Shown here: piece after piece, positions 1 to 12,091 of the stretch | Layout: each line of letters opens with the position of its first letter | Numbering within the stretch: position 1 is the first letter of the stretch | From: Krasilnikovozyma curviuscula | Taxonomy: Eukaryota; Basidiomycota; Tremellomycetes; Cystofilobasidiales; Mrakiaceae | Length of the DNA stretch: 64,000 nucleotides | Direction of reading: 5' to 3' | Assembly: GCA_014825775.1 (NCBI GenBank) | Contig: MVAQ01000073.1 | Coordinates: forward strand, 1 to 64,000 | Notes under the pieces: model-generated | Databases searched by the model: none | What the model was told of the DNA's origin: nothing | The model's input: the letters and a program-made list of their open reading frames with translations, nothing else | Made by a program: the position numbers and the translations under genes

Positions 1-710
<710 letters not shown>

Positions 711-798
711 CTGTTTGAGTTGGATAGGACGAGGTTTGAATGAGAAAGTGAGGTTACAGTTGGAGGTGAGGACGAAGGGCTGGAAAAGGCTCGTGGCC

Positions 799-804
799 TT
801 TATA
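799..804 (-). promoter_or_regulatory. UBI4: TATA box of the polyubiquitin gene
   Basis: TATAAA reads on the minus strand about 90 nt upstream of the leader-intron donor. The rest of 713..1045 holds only this promoter and the 3' flank of the thioesterase gene; nothing else is recognisable there. Confidence 0.55.
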
Positions 805-1045
805 GTTCCACCGCACCGGGCGAGGCGAAAGGAATGGCGCTTATGTAAGCAGTGCGAATCGACTGCCGTCTCGCCCTTCCACTGAAAACACTTCTCTGCC
901 TTTAGTTGCCGGTGTCGCCCTTTCATACTGCGGCCATTGAAGGGTTAGAGAAACTAGGCAATGTAAATTACACTGAACAAGTACACCAAAAGAACATACA
1001 GTAGATGCCTAGCGCAATTCGTACAACATGATTACAATCCCCTTC

Positions 1046-2584
1046 TTACCAGTCACCTCCCAAATGGAGACTTCGTTGGACAACCAACGGAATCTGAAAT
1101 TCCTTTTCAGCCTGTGATTGGACAAGTTCAGAAGAACCTTTAGACGCGTCCCACCCAACCCACTGTTTGACGACGCGATTGAAACAGCCGTCGGCGCCTC
1201 CAAGCTGCATATGTTGACCCTCACACCACTCCTCCCAAACCTTCCCTTGTTCATCTAGCTTCCTCAGACCGATCAAGTCCTCGAGGTAGAGCGGCTGAGC
1301 GCGCATAGGTACTTCGACAAGCTCGCCATCTGTAGCGTTTGACAGCGCAAGTGAGCCGAACGTCGCGCTGATGGCAGGGACAACGGTGGCCTCAAGAGTG
1401 AAGGAGAGGAGGATGAGATTCTGGAGAGAAGAGAAATTGTCTTTGTAGACACTCGCATTAGCGTGGTTGAGCTCGTTGTTGATATAGGGCAAGAAGCTAC
1501 AGCCGCGCAATTAACAAGCTGTCAGACAAAAATGGACGACTCATTGTAAAAACGGAAATAAGTACTGGTTTTCAGAGAGATAAGTGCCCATCCTTCTTGG
1601 ATCCCGGAAGTACTGCGCCTGGCAAATATATCATCGGAATGATTTTCCAAAGACAAGAAGGTGGAGGAAGAATCAAAATTAGAAGCGGTCCACATATTAA
1701 CATAGACAAGGCAAAGGCAACCTGTAATCGTACTGACCTGAATAAGATTTGTCTGGGCGTAGGGTGAGTAGACGTTGCCTTTGGCGAGGGAAGACGCTAG
1801 TTTGCAGAAGTACTGAAGCAACCAACAAAGATGCTTCAGTTTAATACCTTTCATTTTCGGACATCGGAGAAGGGCTCACGTCTGTCGATTTACATCCTGG
1901 AAGATCAGAAACTCCCTTGAGAAAAGGAAGCACACAAGTAGCAGTCAGAACCCGATGAGACGGGAAAGGAGGAGGTGACCGTCGAGACTTTTGAGGCAGG
2001 ATATACCGTCCAACTCTTCCAATAGGATGTCAAACAGAACTCACCATATGCTGACCGCCAAATGTGATCAAGTTGTACACTTTGGGTCGATTACACCGCT
2101 CCACATACGCACGGAGGAACTGAGAGCCCTGAGAGAAACCAATAGCATCGAACTACACAGGAAAACCAAAAGACCTAGCATCAGACACAAGAAGTCGAAC
2201 TTTGGAGAAGATTCGAACGGATTATTCGAATGAAACCTTACTCACTCCTTCCTTCAGTTCCTCAATTCCATCCAACTCCTCACAAACGCTCTCTAAATCC
2301 TCGTTGATATTCCCAAACCAAGTCCTCTTCCTATCTTCCTTCTCATTACTACCCAAGGTGACGAAATGGACAAAGATACCGGGATGGATCGAGGCAATGT
2401 CGTCCTTGAGCTCGAGCAGGCCAGGGGAAAAGCTTGAGTCTCCTAGGCCATGCCAGATCACCAGGGGCCGAGGTGATTTCAAGAGAGGGTAGCTGAGGGC
2501 AGATGAGACCAACAAGATGGGGATGCAAAAGGTGGCGAGAATATTCATTGTGTTTCGAAGTGCAGATGTCGTTGGTGGGGACAA
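1046..2584 (-). CDS. PPT1: Palmitoyl-protein thioesterase (PPT1-like)
   Basis: A secretory/lysosomal (vacuolar) alpha/beta hydrolase that removes thioester-linked palmitate from S-acylated proteins. Six exons close in frame: 2584..2246, 2152..2045, 1915..1880, 1812..1738, 1618..1566, 1496..1046, giving 353 aa. A hydrophobic signal segment ([20 protein letters not shown]) precedes the family motif [12 protein letters not shown]. The nucleophile elbow is GFSQG in [15 protein letters not shown], formed across the first splice. Downstream blocks [15 protein letters not shown] and HFLPYINNE match the PPT family. Near the C-terminus, EGQHMQLG contains the catalytic-His equivalent. An alternative start lies 12 codons in (MNILATF). 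The length is slightly above mammalian PPT1. Confidence 0.92.
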
Positions 2585-3760
2585 GAGGAAGCGAGGTGGA
2601 ACCGTTTAGGAGACTTCGGAAGGCCGGTTTGGACATCTTGACATTTTCTTCTTATCAATTCTTTTTCGATGTTTTGTTCAGAATAGCAACCAGCAGCTGC
2701 TGTGCCAGGGGTAATCTGCTTGGATTCTTTCTCCGAGTGAACGAATGGGTAGTGATCGGGAAGGCAGTCAATTAAGGAACATTTGTCCAGAGAGAATCTT
2801 CATATACGATTAGAAGATGCAAGGCAGGAACCTCATGTGAATTCTCGTATACGCTGCGCCTGGGCCAAGACGTAAACAAGAAATAAGAAACCGGGCAACT
2901 GATATGAGCTTATTCTACCAGATCCAATGAAGGGAAGTGTTAAAAGGTTATGTTTCCATAAGTTCTTCGAATCTGTCCAGGAGAGATCTACAACAGAATG
3001 ACGTTTGAATGAAGGGGTCGCCGACTTTTTCTCTCCTCGTCAACTCCTCCTTCAAACATCCAGCTTTACACAAATGTCTCAGCACCCTCTCTAGACCAAC
3101 ATACATTTCTCGAAAAAGTCATTGGTGCTCGACTGATCCTCGAAGCGTCTGTGTGTTTCTTGTTGCGAGGCGGAATTGCGCTTGGGCCTACACTGATTTC
3201 TGCCAGCCATACTGCTTGCTTCTGTACTGGAGCTTGATTGCCCCCTTTCCTCATTTCAGTAAGTGGAGGGCTGCCAGTGGGTTTTCCGCTGTAACTCCCA
3301 GCACCCCTACCCTTCGCGCTCGAAAAGACATGAGATAAAAATTCTTCAGCGACATAGACGTCCACGGCAGCTTTTCTGCACACCTCGTGTCCAAGGTAAA
3401 AACCCTCGCAAGCGATTAGATATCAGTATTACTTCTTGCTATCTTATCTCAAACTTCTTAAATCTGTTCCATCTGGTCGAAAGACTTGCGCGCCTGAAGA
3501 AGCAATGCCTTTTGTTTTCGTTGACGAGCAGCATTGTCGGATAACAAAGGCGCGGGCGGCGCGAAGGCGACGGCCAGCAGCCTGGCGGACCCTACTTACC
3601 GTTCAACCACTGTCGTGCCCTAAAACCAACTTAGCCCTTGCTTTGGTTGTTTTTGTCTTCTTCTCCTATTTGCTACTCGAACAATTGGAACTTGATCAAA
3701 CCTGCTGGACTCAACTCGACGAAGCCGCATCATTCGGAGGCATTGACCCCACCTATTAAC
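2585..3760. other. Divergent intergenic region between PPT1 and the cyclin gene
   Basis: About 1.2 kb between two divergently transcribed genes. It contains pyrimidine-rich stretches near the cyclin side but no open frame with splice or family support. It is presumed to hold both promoters; no clear TATA box was found. Confidence 0.5.
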
Positions 3761-5260
3761 ATGGCGGATACTCATCCTGCTTCGGTGAGCCAGTCTGACA
3801 ATATGAGGGAGCTGTTACCTTTCTTCTTTGCCGAGGCAGAGGTCGAAGACCTGGTGGTTCTCATTGGTGAGTAAACCTCTCGTTGTTTTGGCCCGGAATT
3901 CTCATCCTTCTTCTCTTCATTCGATTCGCATGGTGCACTTTCCCTGCTGGCAAAATACTGACTCCTGCTTCCCGCCTTTTGGTTCATGGTTCTTTCCCTA
4001 TCTCGGATTTAGCTGATATGCTCACAAAACTCATCAAGCATAACGATACCATCCAGCTCTCCAAGTCAGTCGCTCTCCCCTGTCTTACTCATGACGTCGC
4101 GTGAGTCGACGAGGAATCCTAATCGCGCTTTGTTTTGTTCAACAAAAAAAAAACAGAGAGCATCTCACTCGTTTTCATTCAAGAGCTCCCCCTTCCATCT
4201 CTGTCCTCGAATATCTACGCAGAATAGTCAAGTTTACGTACATCGAAGTGAGTCTTCCAAAATAAATTTTGCCCGTCAATCGCCGCGACGCTTCCATTCG
4301 CCTCAAACATCATCTCGTTTAAAATACAGTTTACTAACTTCCATACCTTTCGCCATTCTTCTGCCTTCGCTCTATCGTCCTTACTTTTTTGGTTGCATAA
4401 CACTCTTAGAAAGCGCCTCTCATCGTCATGCTGCATTACATCGATATCTTCGCTCTCTCGAACCCAACCTTCACTCTATCGTCCCTCACGGTCCACAGAT
4501 TCTTGATTGCAGCGACTTGTATAGCTGCAAAAGCGTATTCAGACTCGTTTTGCACTAACCATCACTACGCCAAAGTTGGGGGTATCAAAGTGACAGAGTT
4601 GAACATGCTGGAAAGAGAGTTGTTGAAGGGCCTGGCATGGCAGCTGGTCGTGAGCCTTTTTCGCATCGCGGCTCTCTTGCAGCGATTATTACTTAATTTA
4701 AATTTATTTGTTGAACCAACCATCAGTGCCCTCCCAGTCTTCTACAGCGCTACTACTCCTCTCTGGTAGTTTCTCACGGCGGCTACGCACAAGCTGCGCA
4801 ACGTACAACACAGCAATTAGCATCACCTCCTTCTTCTTCACAATCTCCTCCCAAAGTCAAAGACTGGTTCAATCTTCCTTCACTCCCCACATCTCACGTG
4901 TTAGCTTCAGGACCTCTCTTTGTAACCTCCTCACCACTGTCACCCAGCTTCAAATCCCACTCTCTTTCCCCGCCTATTCCAACAGATCAGAAACCCTTCA
5001 GTCCCTCTCGCCTTCAGCTCTCCAAAGGTCCTGCCCCAGTTCTCAGTTCCATATCGACTTCCGTCAGCAGTAGCAGTGCAAACGGAAGCCCCATCCTCGC
5101 AAATATCGCCAACATCCATGCGCTTCTGTACGGACTGTCAGTCTCGCCGTCGAAGAGGAGGAGTTCGAAAAACATGCATGCTGCTAGAAGGGACAGGAGG
5201 ATAGAGGGAGAAGCTTCACCGAAGCTGTCGTTGTCGCCTAGGTTGGCGTTCAGCAACTAA
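3761..5260 (+). CDS. PHO80/PCL-type cyclin
   Basis: A cyclin partner of a Pho85-like kinase, of the kind that links phosphate or nutrient status and cell cycle to kinase activity. Exons 3761..3866, 4013..4064, 4157..4247, 4410..4649 and 4727..5260 join in phase to 340 aa. The cyclin fold shows the family signatures LTRFHSRAPPSISVLEYLRRI, then LHYIDIFALSNPTFTLSSLT, then VHRFLIAATCIAAKAYSDSF, and YAKVGGIKVTELNMLERELL. The C-terminal ~150 residues after LLQRYYSSL are Ser/Pro-rich and probably disordered, a likely target for phosphorylation. The start ATG gives MADTHPASVSQSDNMRELLPFF and needs no upstream exon. Which PCL subclass (Pho80, Pcl6/7) cannot be decided by eye. Confidence 0.9.
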
Positions 5261-5985
5261 AGGTTTTCTCCTTGCGTGTCTGTAAATTGGAGGACTGAAG
5301 AAATTGGAATGTGTAGCGATAGTTTCATTTGTGTTGGGTTTACTCTGTTTTGGAGGGCTTTGTGTTTCACCTCGTACGGCTTTCGTTGTTGCAGGCTTCT
5401 ATAATAGCATTTTTATCTGTTGTATCAACACCTGTGTCGCATCTTTGAGTTTTGTAAGTTTTATAAGCCTCTCGAAATTGAGCAAATCGTCCTGCTTACG
5501 AGCAATAAGAGAACTTTTGTAAATAATTGTGGGGTCAATTTGAATGTTTAATTCACTGTTCCCTTGGTTTCTCGGAATGATCCGCATCGTGTTCCCAGTT
5601 CGGTTCCTTTGTTGGCGAACAGTGAGAGGAAAGGTTTCTTCAGGTCGTCACTTGGATATACAGCGACAACTTGTCCTTCTAAACTTACTAAAGTGGCTGC
5701 CAACGCTACGAAAGTGCGAGGTTGCTCAGATTCGTCAAGGCGGTCTCAAATGTATATTCTTGGCAGATCGATAGGTTGCGCTTGAAAATTAATGGTCGAA
5801 GTTCACTTTGCACACCCTTCACCCACCATCACAGTTGGAACAACTAAGCTGACATTCTCAAACGAAACATTATACAGTTTTCAGAGCACTATTTACATCC
5901 TTCAATCTCTCATCTTCCTATGCACAAACCAACCCCTCAAACAGATCGCGACCACCGTTACTCTGCTAGCTTCGCCGTAGCAGCC

Positions 5986-6057
5986 TTACTCCATAAAGGA
6001 CCCTGAACTAAATCCTGTTATGCCTAATATTGTTTCCACTGTCATTGCTTTTAGCAT
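5986..6057 (-). CDS. Small peptide gene A (23 aa, MLKAM...TGFSSGSF)
   Basis: A 24-codon frame (23 aa) that starts MLKAM and ends with the block TGFSSGSF then two residues before TAA. It would be ignored alone, but 15 of its 23 residues equal the last 23 residues of the peptide at 6867..6989, on the same strand about 0.9 kb upstream. The start lies a few nt after a good 3' splice site (acceptor at 6066; possible donor CA|GTAAGC at 6226), so the frame probably sits early in exon 2 behind a spliced leader. A second Met (MTVE) follows four codons later. It has no cysteines and no CaaX end, so it is not a pheromone precursor. Function unknown. Confidence 0.5.
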   Translation of the reverse strand: MLKAMTVETILGITGFSSGSFME

Positions 6058-6065
6058 CGCTAGTT

Positions 6066-6226
6066 CTGAGAATAGCCACGGCGGTTGGGTCGTACGGGTC
6101 AGGGTGGTGGAGGGGGTGCTTTGAAGTACAGATACTGGGGCTTCGTTGATGTTCTTCGAAAGGGACAGTCATTGACTTGATATAAGCATTCGAAAATTAT
6201 GAAGGAGAAACAGAACCACAGCTTAC
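6066..6226 (-). other. Putative leader intron of small peptide gene A
   Basis: The donor CA|GTAAGC and acceptor TTCTCAG frame a 161-nt intron directly upstream of the peptide A start. The placement equals that of the intron in gene B, which supports a shared gene structure. Confidence 0.4.
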
Positions 6227-6393
6227 TGAAGAAATGTGCGTCGGGGATACGACGTCACAGAGAAGAGTAGGTTGAGATAGACCGCTGCTTGAGCTATTTG
6301 ACGTGGTGAGCGATAAGCAGCCGCTGAACGTAGGGAGCAGACGAGCCATGTTAGGAGCAGGCTTTCTATACAAGAAATGACGGTAAGTTGGAG

Positions 6394-6412
6394 GAGAGAG
6401 AGAGAGAGAGAG
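6394..6412. repeat. (GA)n microsatellite
   Basis: About nine GA units, read as a CT tract upstream of peptide gene A on the minus strand. Such pyrimidine tracts are common in fungal promoters and leaders. Confidence 0.8.
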
Positions 6413-6866
6413 GGTGAATAGGCCAGAAGGAGCTCTAACAAGGGACTCTAAAAAGGGGTCCATAAAGGCGTCTGCTGAATTGAATGAGAGGCTGGTGCTC
6501 CGCAAAGGTGGCACCGGAGGCAGTACGGCCTCTCCAGCATTTAGATAAGCGTTCTTCAAATGGAAGAGAAGTGGTTGTGAAAAGCGCAGGTGAAAAGAAA
6601 GAGGGAAAGATAATCTGAAACTTTAGTGTTTTCATCAGGGTCCGACCTTGTTTAGATCTATTCTGCGAAGCAATGAAGAGCTCGCGCCATCGATGCTGTC
6701 TAACTTTGCTGAAAAATTCTCATATCATTACAACAGCTCCTCTTAAGCCCACCTCCAATGCAAAAGTTAAAAATCAAAATCAAAGCCGCTGCAGTTCAAA
6801 ACTCAAAGTGGAAAACGAGCTCAAAATCTCCTCCTTCAAAGCGCAACTCTCGTCAACCTCTCCACC

Positions 6867-6989
6867 CTAATCGGTGAATGACCCTGAGCTGAATCCAGTT
6901 GTTCCCAAGAGAGATTCCAGTACCATTGCTTTGAACATCTCGAATGATGGGGCGAGGGCCTTAGCAGCGGAGACGATAACAGCCGCCAT
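6867..6989 (-). CDS. Small peptide gene B (40 aa, paralogue of gene A)
   Basis: A 40-aa frame: an Ala-rich N-terminal part (MAAVIVSAAKALAPSFE) followed by MFKAM and a C-terminal block TGFSSGSF before TAG. The last 23 residues align without gaps to peptide A with conservative changes (L/F, I/L, T/S, E/D), a sign of selection on protein. It has full gene architecture on the minus strand: a TATATAA box at 7249..7241, a pyrimidine-rich leader, a donor CTCAG|GTGAGT at 7102 and an acceptor CACCAG at 7002 just before the start. This architecture resembles a strongly expressed gene. The mixed hydrophobic N-terminus is too short for a certain signal peptide. Function unknown; it matches no family I can name. 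Confidence 0.55.
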   Translation of the reverse strand: MAAVIVSAAKALAPSFEMFKAMVLESLLGTTGFSSGSFTD

Positions 6990-7001
6990 TGCTTTTGAGA
7001 G

Positions 7002-7102
7002 CTGGTGAGTTTAGTTCGGCTCGCTTCGGAAGTTAGTAGGGGGAATCAGTGAACAGTCCAGATGAAAAAGAAGTAGAAGCAGGAAAATCAGCGAGAACTC
7101 AC
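7002..7102 (-). other. Leader intron of small peptide gene B
   Basis: CTCAG|GTGAGT donor at 7102 and ACTCACCAG acceptor ending at 7002 give a 101-nt intron that ends 12 nt before the peptide start codon. Confidence 0.55.
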
Positions 7103-7240
7103 CTGAGGAACTTATTTGCTGAGGTTGAAACGAGCGAAGTGAATCGATTCAATACGACAAGTTTTCTAAAGGGTTTTCTGAAGGTTTATATTGAAGATGG
7201 AGGTTGAAGAGGAAGAAAGAAGAGTTCTCAAGGTCCTCTG

Positions 7241-7249
7241 TTATATAAG
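7241..7249 (-). promoter_or_regulatory. TATA box of small peptide gene B
   Basis: TTATATAA on the minus strand is followed by a C/T-rich initiator-like leader (TTCTTCTTTCTTCC), about 140 nt before the leader intron donor. Confidence 0.5.
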
Positions 7250-7817
7250 GAGGGGCTGAAAAATTGTTCGTTTCTTCATGTGTTTCTGCGCTCGCAGTCT
7301 CAAGGAAGAAAAGCCTCCTGTTGGACCCGATCGACATCATTGCCGTGACATTGTTAGTCAAGACTGTGACATCCGAAGCTTCTTGGTTACCGAAAAGGAA
7401 ACTTTGGAAAGTGAGATCTTTGCAGCCAGACCCTCGAAAGCTCAGTTTGGCAGGTGCTTACAGGACCCCTTTTTCGTAAATCGGCTCTCGGTGTGCTCGC
7501 TTTGCGCCCGTGGTTTGTTCTGTCAAACATGACATAGAAACGCTGCTTGTGCGTGACCCTTGATAGTTCAAGATCTAGAGTTGTTTCGTAGTGTGACACT
7601 CCAATTTTGATGATTTTCTTGTTTGTTTACTTCAGCCACAGGTCTCTGTGGCATATCACACGCCAGCCCCAGAAGCAGGCACACTTTCTAACAGAAACAA
7701 GAAAGTGGAGAGTACTGTCAGTGATTATGGGTACCAGGTTCCTTCTGAAATATAGTAGGAGCGGAGAAGGTCGCTCGACGGTGCAAGCTCATTAGGGACC
7801 GAGACCGGTGCAGCCTC

Positions 7818-8122
7818 GATGGAGGTTAGCAAGGCGTGCATGAGGTATAAAGCCAAAAGATGCAAGAATGTTTTTGGTTTTCTTTTCCGAATAACCTAAA
7901 CTGCCTTTGTGCTTGCTTCCAATGTCTCCAGCAGCCTTACCGAAGACTTGCGTCTTGCCAAACAATGATTGGCTATTCATTCTTCAGGTTCACCTCCAGG
8001 ATGGATTCAAAGAGGTCGCTATAAAGGGATCTGCTACCAAGGAACAGAATGCTAGAGAGCTCGGAACTCATTATTACATCGACGCCTCCCAAGTCAACCC
8101 CATCGAAGCGCTTCAATTGTAA
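7818..8122 (+). pseudogene. Relic of a zinc-type alcohol dehydrogenase
   Basis: From about 7985 the plus strand reads DGFKEVAIKGSATKEQNARE then LGTHYYIDASQVNPIEALQ and a stop. This matches the NAD-binding segment of fungal Zn-ADHs, where MGF-VVAI is followed by KE-ARELGAH-YID-SK and EALQ. About 150 nt upstream, near 7818-7868, a frame-broken stretch resembles the Rossmann segment GGLGHLGVQYAKAMG. No catalytic domain or zinc ligands are found around it, and the frame ends abruptly. It is a fragment left by decay or a partial duplication. The rest of 7250..8776 shows nothing else. Confidence 0.45.
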
Positions 8123-8776
8123 AGGGATGCACAAAGGGGTTGCATAGGCGGAGCCTCTTTCCCTAGGCCTTGGGCACATGAATTTATATCCTAATTTTTT
8201 CCATATCCTTCGTCTTCTAGTGACACGCAAGCATTTCCACCCTCAGAAAGTTGGTACAGAGCTGATCAACTAGCGCAGATCATGATTGGAACAGAAGAAG
8301 CTATCAAGCACCAAAGGACGCCGGTTGTCTGCCTGTAAGCATCTGAGCAATGTCAAAGGAGCATCAGACTCGAGACCGTCTCAAAGCTTCAAAAGTGAGT
8401 CAACTCATCACAATGAACAGCAATTTCAGTTTAGGGCATTTCCTTATCAAGGGTTTGACCGGTACATTTGAGAAGCTCTAAATCTAGAACCACTGGATCT
8501 ACTCACGGTGGTATGTAGCAAGAACTGCTGTGAAGACTTTACTCGCGAACCGGAATTGTATCAAATCCAACGCACGGCTGCAGGTAAGAATTGAGCATCT
8601 TCGATTGGATTGGAAGGGAGATTTACCAATAAAGGTCTGCAAGTTTGAAAACATGATAATCAGGAAAACAAAATAAAAGGGCCTATTGCAATTGAGAAAG
8701 TCTCATCCTCGCGCCTCGCCAACAGACTTTAACCAAAATCACTCTCGTTCAACCATTTTCAATTACTCAGGCGAAG

Positions 8777-10228
8777 ATGTCCTCCCGCACCTCAGCTCAG
8801 GACAGGTTGACTAGGCCTACATCATCGTCCCTGGCTCGAGCAGAAAGAAGCGCTGCTGCGAGCAACGTCAAGCCCAGAAGTACGCGTTTGCGGTGTCTGT
8901 CCCTTCTATTAGATTTTATTGATCATTATCGTTTGTAATACAGTCAAGGTGATCCCCATGGCTGAGAGAAGGCAGGCAATCAAGGCTAGTGAGGCTAAGA
9001 AGGCTCATAGTGGTGGTGTATCCTCGTCGAGCTCAGCCGGTCCCAGCAGAATCACTCCCGCAGCTGTAACGGAAGGTATGTCGCTTTAATCTGATTCCAA
9101 ATAGAAGATGGCTTCATCCTATTTGTCAAATAGTTCCTCTGAAAAGGTCAACTAGCGTTGCACCTGTTTCTGTGTCCGCATCCAATAATTCGCCGAAAAG
9201 TTCAGCCCCTCCTCCTCCCGCAAAGTCATCCTCGAATAACCCCAGAACTACGAACAAGCACAGAACTGTGAGCACTATCAGTTGGGAAGATTTTGTAAGC
9301 GAAAATCTCACTGAAAACTTCAACTCGATGCAGCGCAGAGGTTCTCCAGCTGACTCTCTCGTTCATTCAAATATCACATAGGTCTCATCTATACCAGAAG
9401 AAGCTCCGTCAAACCAGTTTGAGAAGGAAGTTCTAGCTCGTCATATTGATCTCTCATCGATATTGCTCTCCACCCAGCTGTACCAGACCGAAACTGAACT
9501 TCAGGTGCGGTTGTCTTCTTGTTAACCGTCGCCTCTAGCCAACAAACTCGCAACTGACCTCAGTACTTCTCGGTATTATACTAGAAAATTCTTTCTCGTG
9601 AAACTTTGCAGGTCGCTGAAGCTGAAGAAGCGATAAAAGAAGATGTCGAGCGTGAGCAACTAGAGAGTGCTTTGACGTCGCTGTCGTCTTTTTTAGAACC
9701 TATGGTGAGTAATGCTTAACTTCACTCATCAAAGTTCTGATCCCAGCCTGTCTGTCAGCCCATTGACATACCGGTTCGATCATTGTGGTCTCTGCGATCA
9801 CAGTTTGCTAGAAGCGTCATCCCTATCCTCTACGACTATAGTCTGTCAGAGCAGGAGTATGAAAAACTTGTCTCGCTCTCAATTTCTTCCTCATCAGATA
9901 TGGTTGAAAGTCCGCAGGATGAGGTTTCAAAAGTGTTGGTGCAGCAAGGTATGGATGTGAAGGCTTTGCTTCTCCTTGCCGACTCTATCACTAAAGCACT
10001 CTTTTTCGTTTTCACCACCCAGTATCATTGAAACAAAAACTTTTATTGGTACTCCCCAGTGATAATCAGACTCATCAACTTGCTCTTTCTAATTACTCGC
10101 TGGTTACTAAATTACTCCACATCACAAACCAACGGATCAGGTGTTTGAAGGCGATGGGTGAAGTCGCAGAAGCCGAGGAAGCTAAGGAGATGATGTCAAT
10201 GTGGTTGAAAAGCTTGGAGGTGGGTTGA
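8777..10228 (+). CDS. Uncharacterised protein, disordered N-terminus and helical C-terminus
   Basis: I do not recognise this protein. Seven exons (8777..8879, 8944..9075, 9134..9294, 9382..9504, 9612..9704, 9747..9948, 10023..10228) close in phase to 339 aa, so the gene is well supported as coding. The first ~130 residues are Ser/Pro/Ala/Lys-rich and look disordered (SSSSAGPSR, PPPPAKSSSNNPR). Then WEDF leads into acidic helical segments (EKEVLARHIDLSSILLSTQL, AEAEEAIKEDVEREQLESAL) that could form a coiled coil. The C-terminus is helical and ends MMSMWLKSLEVG. The layout recalls chromosome- or microtubule-associated adaptor proteins, but this is a guess. It ends 212 bp before ERG25 on the same strand. 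Confidence 0.8.
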
Positions 10229-10440
10229 TACGCGATTCCTTAGATAAGCAGACGATATTCGAAATCAGGCCACATAGTCAACGCGAGGAAATCATCGTCT
10301 TCTGGAATAGTCGGTTAACATCGAAGGACAATCACCGCCTTCTTAACTCACTCGTACGAGGTACACTTCGACGATGGTTTATATCTTAAACACCACCGTC
10401 TCATTTTCCTATAACGGAAATTCTCTCTGCACAAGCAACC

Positions 10441-12091
10441 ATGGAGTTCCTTATGGCGGCAAAGAATGTAACTGAGACGGCAGCAGAGTTCTTGATCAAT
10501 AATCAGCGCCATAACAATGGAACAAACCTTTACGAAGGTGTCGATTTGGCTACTCTTAATACGCTGGAGAAGTACTGGGTGAGTGGCATCTTGCAGAGAA
10601 GGCTAAGATCGTCATGCAGGTCGAGATAGACTAACCGATCTGTCCCTCTTGTCGCTACGACAACATGCTGTTCAGGTCGCCTGGTACGAGTGGTGGGGTA
10701 ACCCTGTGATAGCTACAGGGGTCATGAGTTTCTTGCTTCACGAAGTAAGTTCTCTTTCCCGGACGAGGTCTGGAAATAGAAACTCATACACCGTTCATTT
10801 TCTTCCCGTCAAACCAGATCGTCTACTTCGGGAGATGCTTGCCCCTTGTAATCATTGATCAAATCCCTTATTTCAGAAAATGGAAGCTACAGCCTGTGAG
10901 TCCCTGCTCTTAGTTATGTCTCCGATATCCTTACCGTCTGATCAACTTCGCACTCCTTCTAATTAGACGAAAATCCCAACCTTCGCCCAACAGCTTCATT
11001 GTACCAAGCTTGTACTTTTCTCTCATTTTACGGTGGAACTCCCACAGATCTGGTTGTTCCATCCTATGGCAGAATCTTTTGGGATGGCGACGCATAGCGT
11101 GCCCTTCCCCAGTTGGAAGACGGTTCTTTGGCAGGTTATCGCTTGTGCGGTGTTTGAGGACACTTGGCATGTAAGTTTTTTATGTAAGGCCAGGTGGAAA
11201 CGATAGAAGCTGATCGTATTGTCTCCCTGCGCTTTGATTCCCCTCTTTCTAGTACTGGGCTCACAGGTGGTTCCATACTCCGACAATGTACAAGAGAATT
11301 CATAAAATACATCATGAATATCCTGCTCCATTTGGTCTTGTATGTGATTTCTTTCTTGCATTCCCTCTTCATTGTGTGGTTGACATCTTGCTTTCGTTGT
11401 TTAGGCGGCAGAGTATGCGCATCCTTTAGAAGGTAAGCTATCATTTCTATCACTTTTAACACACAGATGCTACTTCAGATAGGACAAAACAGCTTATACT
11501 TTTGTAATATCAGTCCTCTCACTTGGAATGGGAACGATTCTCGGACCAATTCTTCTCGCGATGGCCACCCATGGCGACCTTCACATCTTCACCGTCTAGT
11601 ATGTCGATCCTCACCCTTTCACGATTAACCAATGTCTCGCTAAAACGTATCTTATTTAGTGTCTGGATTGTTGTTCGTCTTTGTCAAGCAGTCGAGTCTC
11701 ATTCTGGCTACGACTTCCCGTGGGGCATCAGGCACATCTTCCCGGCATGGGCTGGTGCTGAACACCATGATTATCATCACATGGCTTTTACGAGTAACTT
11801 CTCTAGCTCGTTCAGGTGGTGGGATCATATCCTTGGAACCGATATAAAGTGTAAGTATTCTTGGGTTTTCCTCGTATCCGTTTTTGCTCTCGCTTTGCCG
11901 GACCGTCGCCGATGACGTTCTTTTGTTATTTTATTTATTTGTTAAAATCAGTTAAAGAGTACCGCACTAGAATAAAGTCGGCCAAGTCGAAGAAAGAGGA
12001 AGATGAGTTTGCGACGGCAGAAGGCATCAAAGCGGCAAACGAAGTCCTCAGACGCGCAAATGGCCGCACAGTGAAACAAAAGTCCTCTTGA
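10441..12091 (+). CDS. ERG25: C-4 methylsterol oxidase
   Basis: An ER membrane non-haem di-iron oxidase that starts removal of the two C-4 methyl groups in ergosterol synthesis. Nine exons (10441..10578, 10676..10744, 10818..10895, 10967..11170, 11253..11339, 11405..11432, 11514..11598, 11660..11850, 11952..12091) join in phase to 339 aa, the usual family length. The histidine boxes are complete: HRWFH, HKIHH, and HHDYHH near the C-terminus, with [20 protein letters not shown] as hallmark. Hydrophobic segments surround [12 protein letters not shown] and [15 protein letters not shown]. The C-terminus is Lys-rich and could hold ER retention signals. One exon is only 28 nt. Confidence 0.97.

Noticed and set aside
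2503..3759. Several 90-110 codon frames between PPT1 and the cyclin gene
   Set aside because: They overlap each other in different frames and lack any motif or phase-consistent exon partner.
5986..6989. Mating pheromone precursors as an explanation for the small peptide pair
   Set aside because: Basidiomycete pheromone precursors end in a CaaX box; these peptides contain no cysteine and end in acidic residues.
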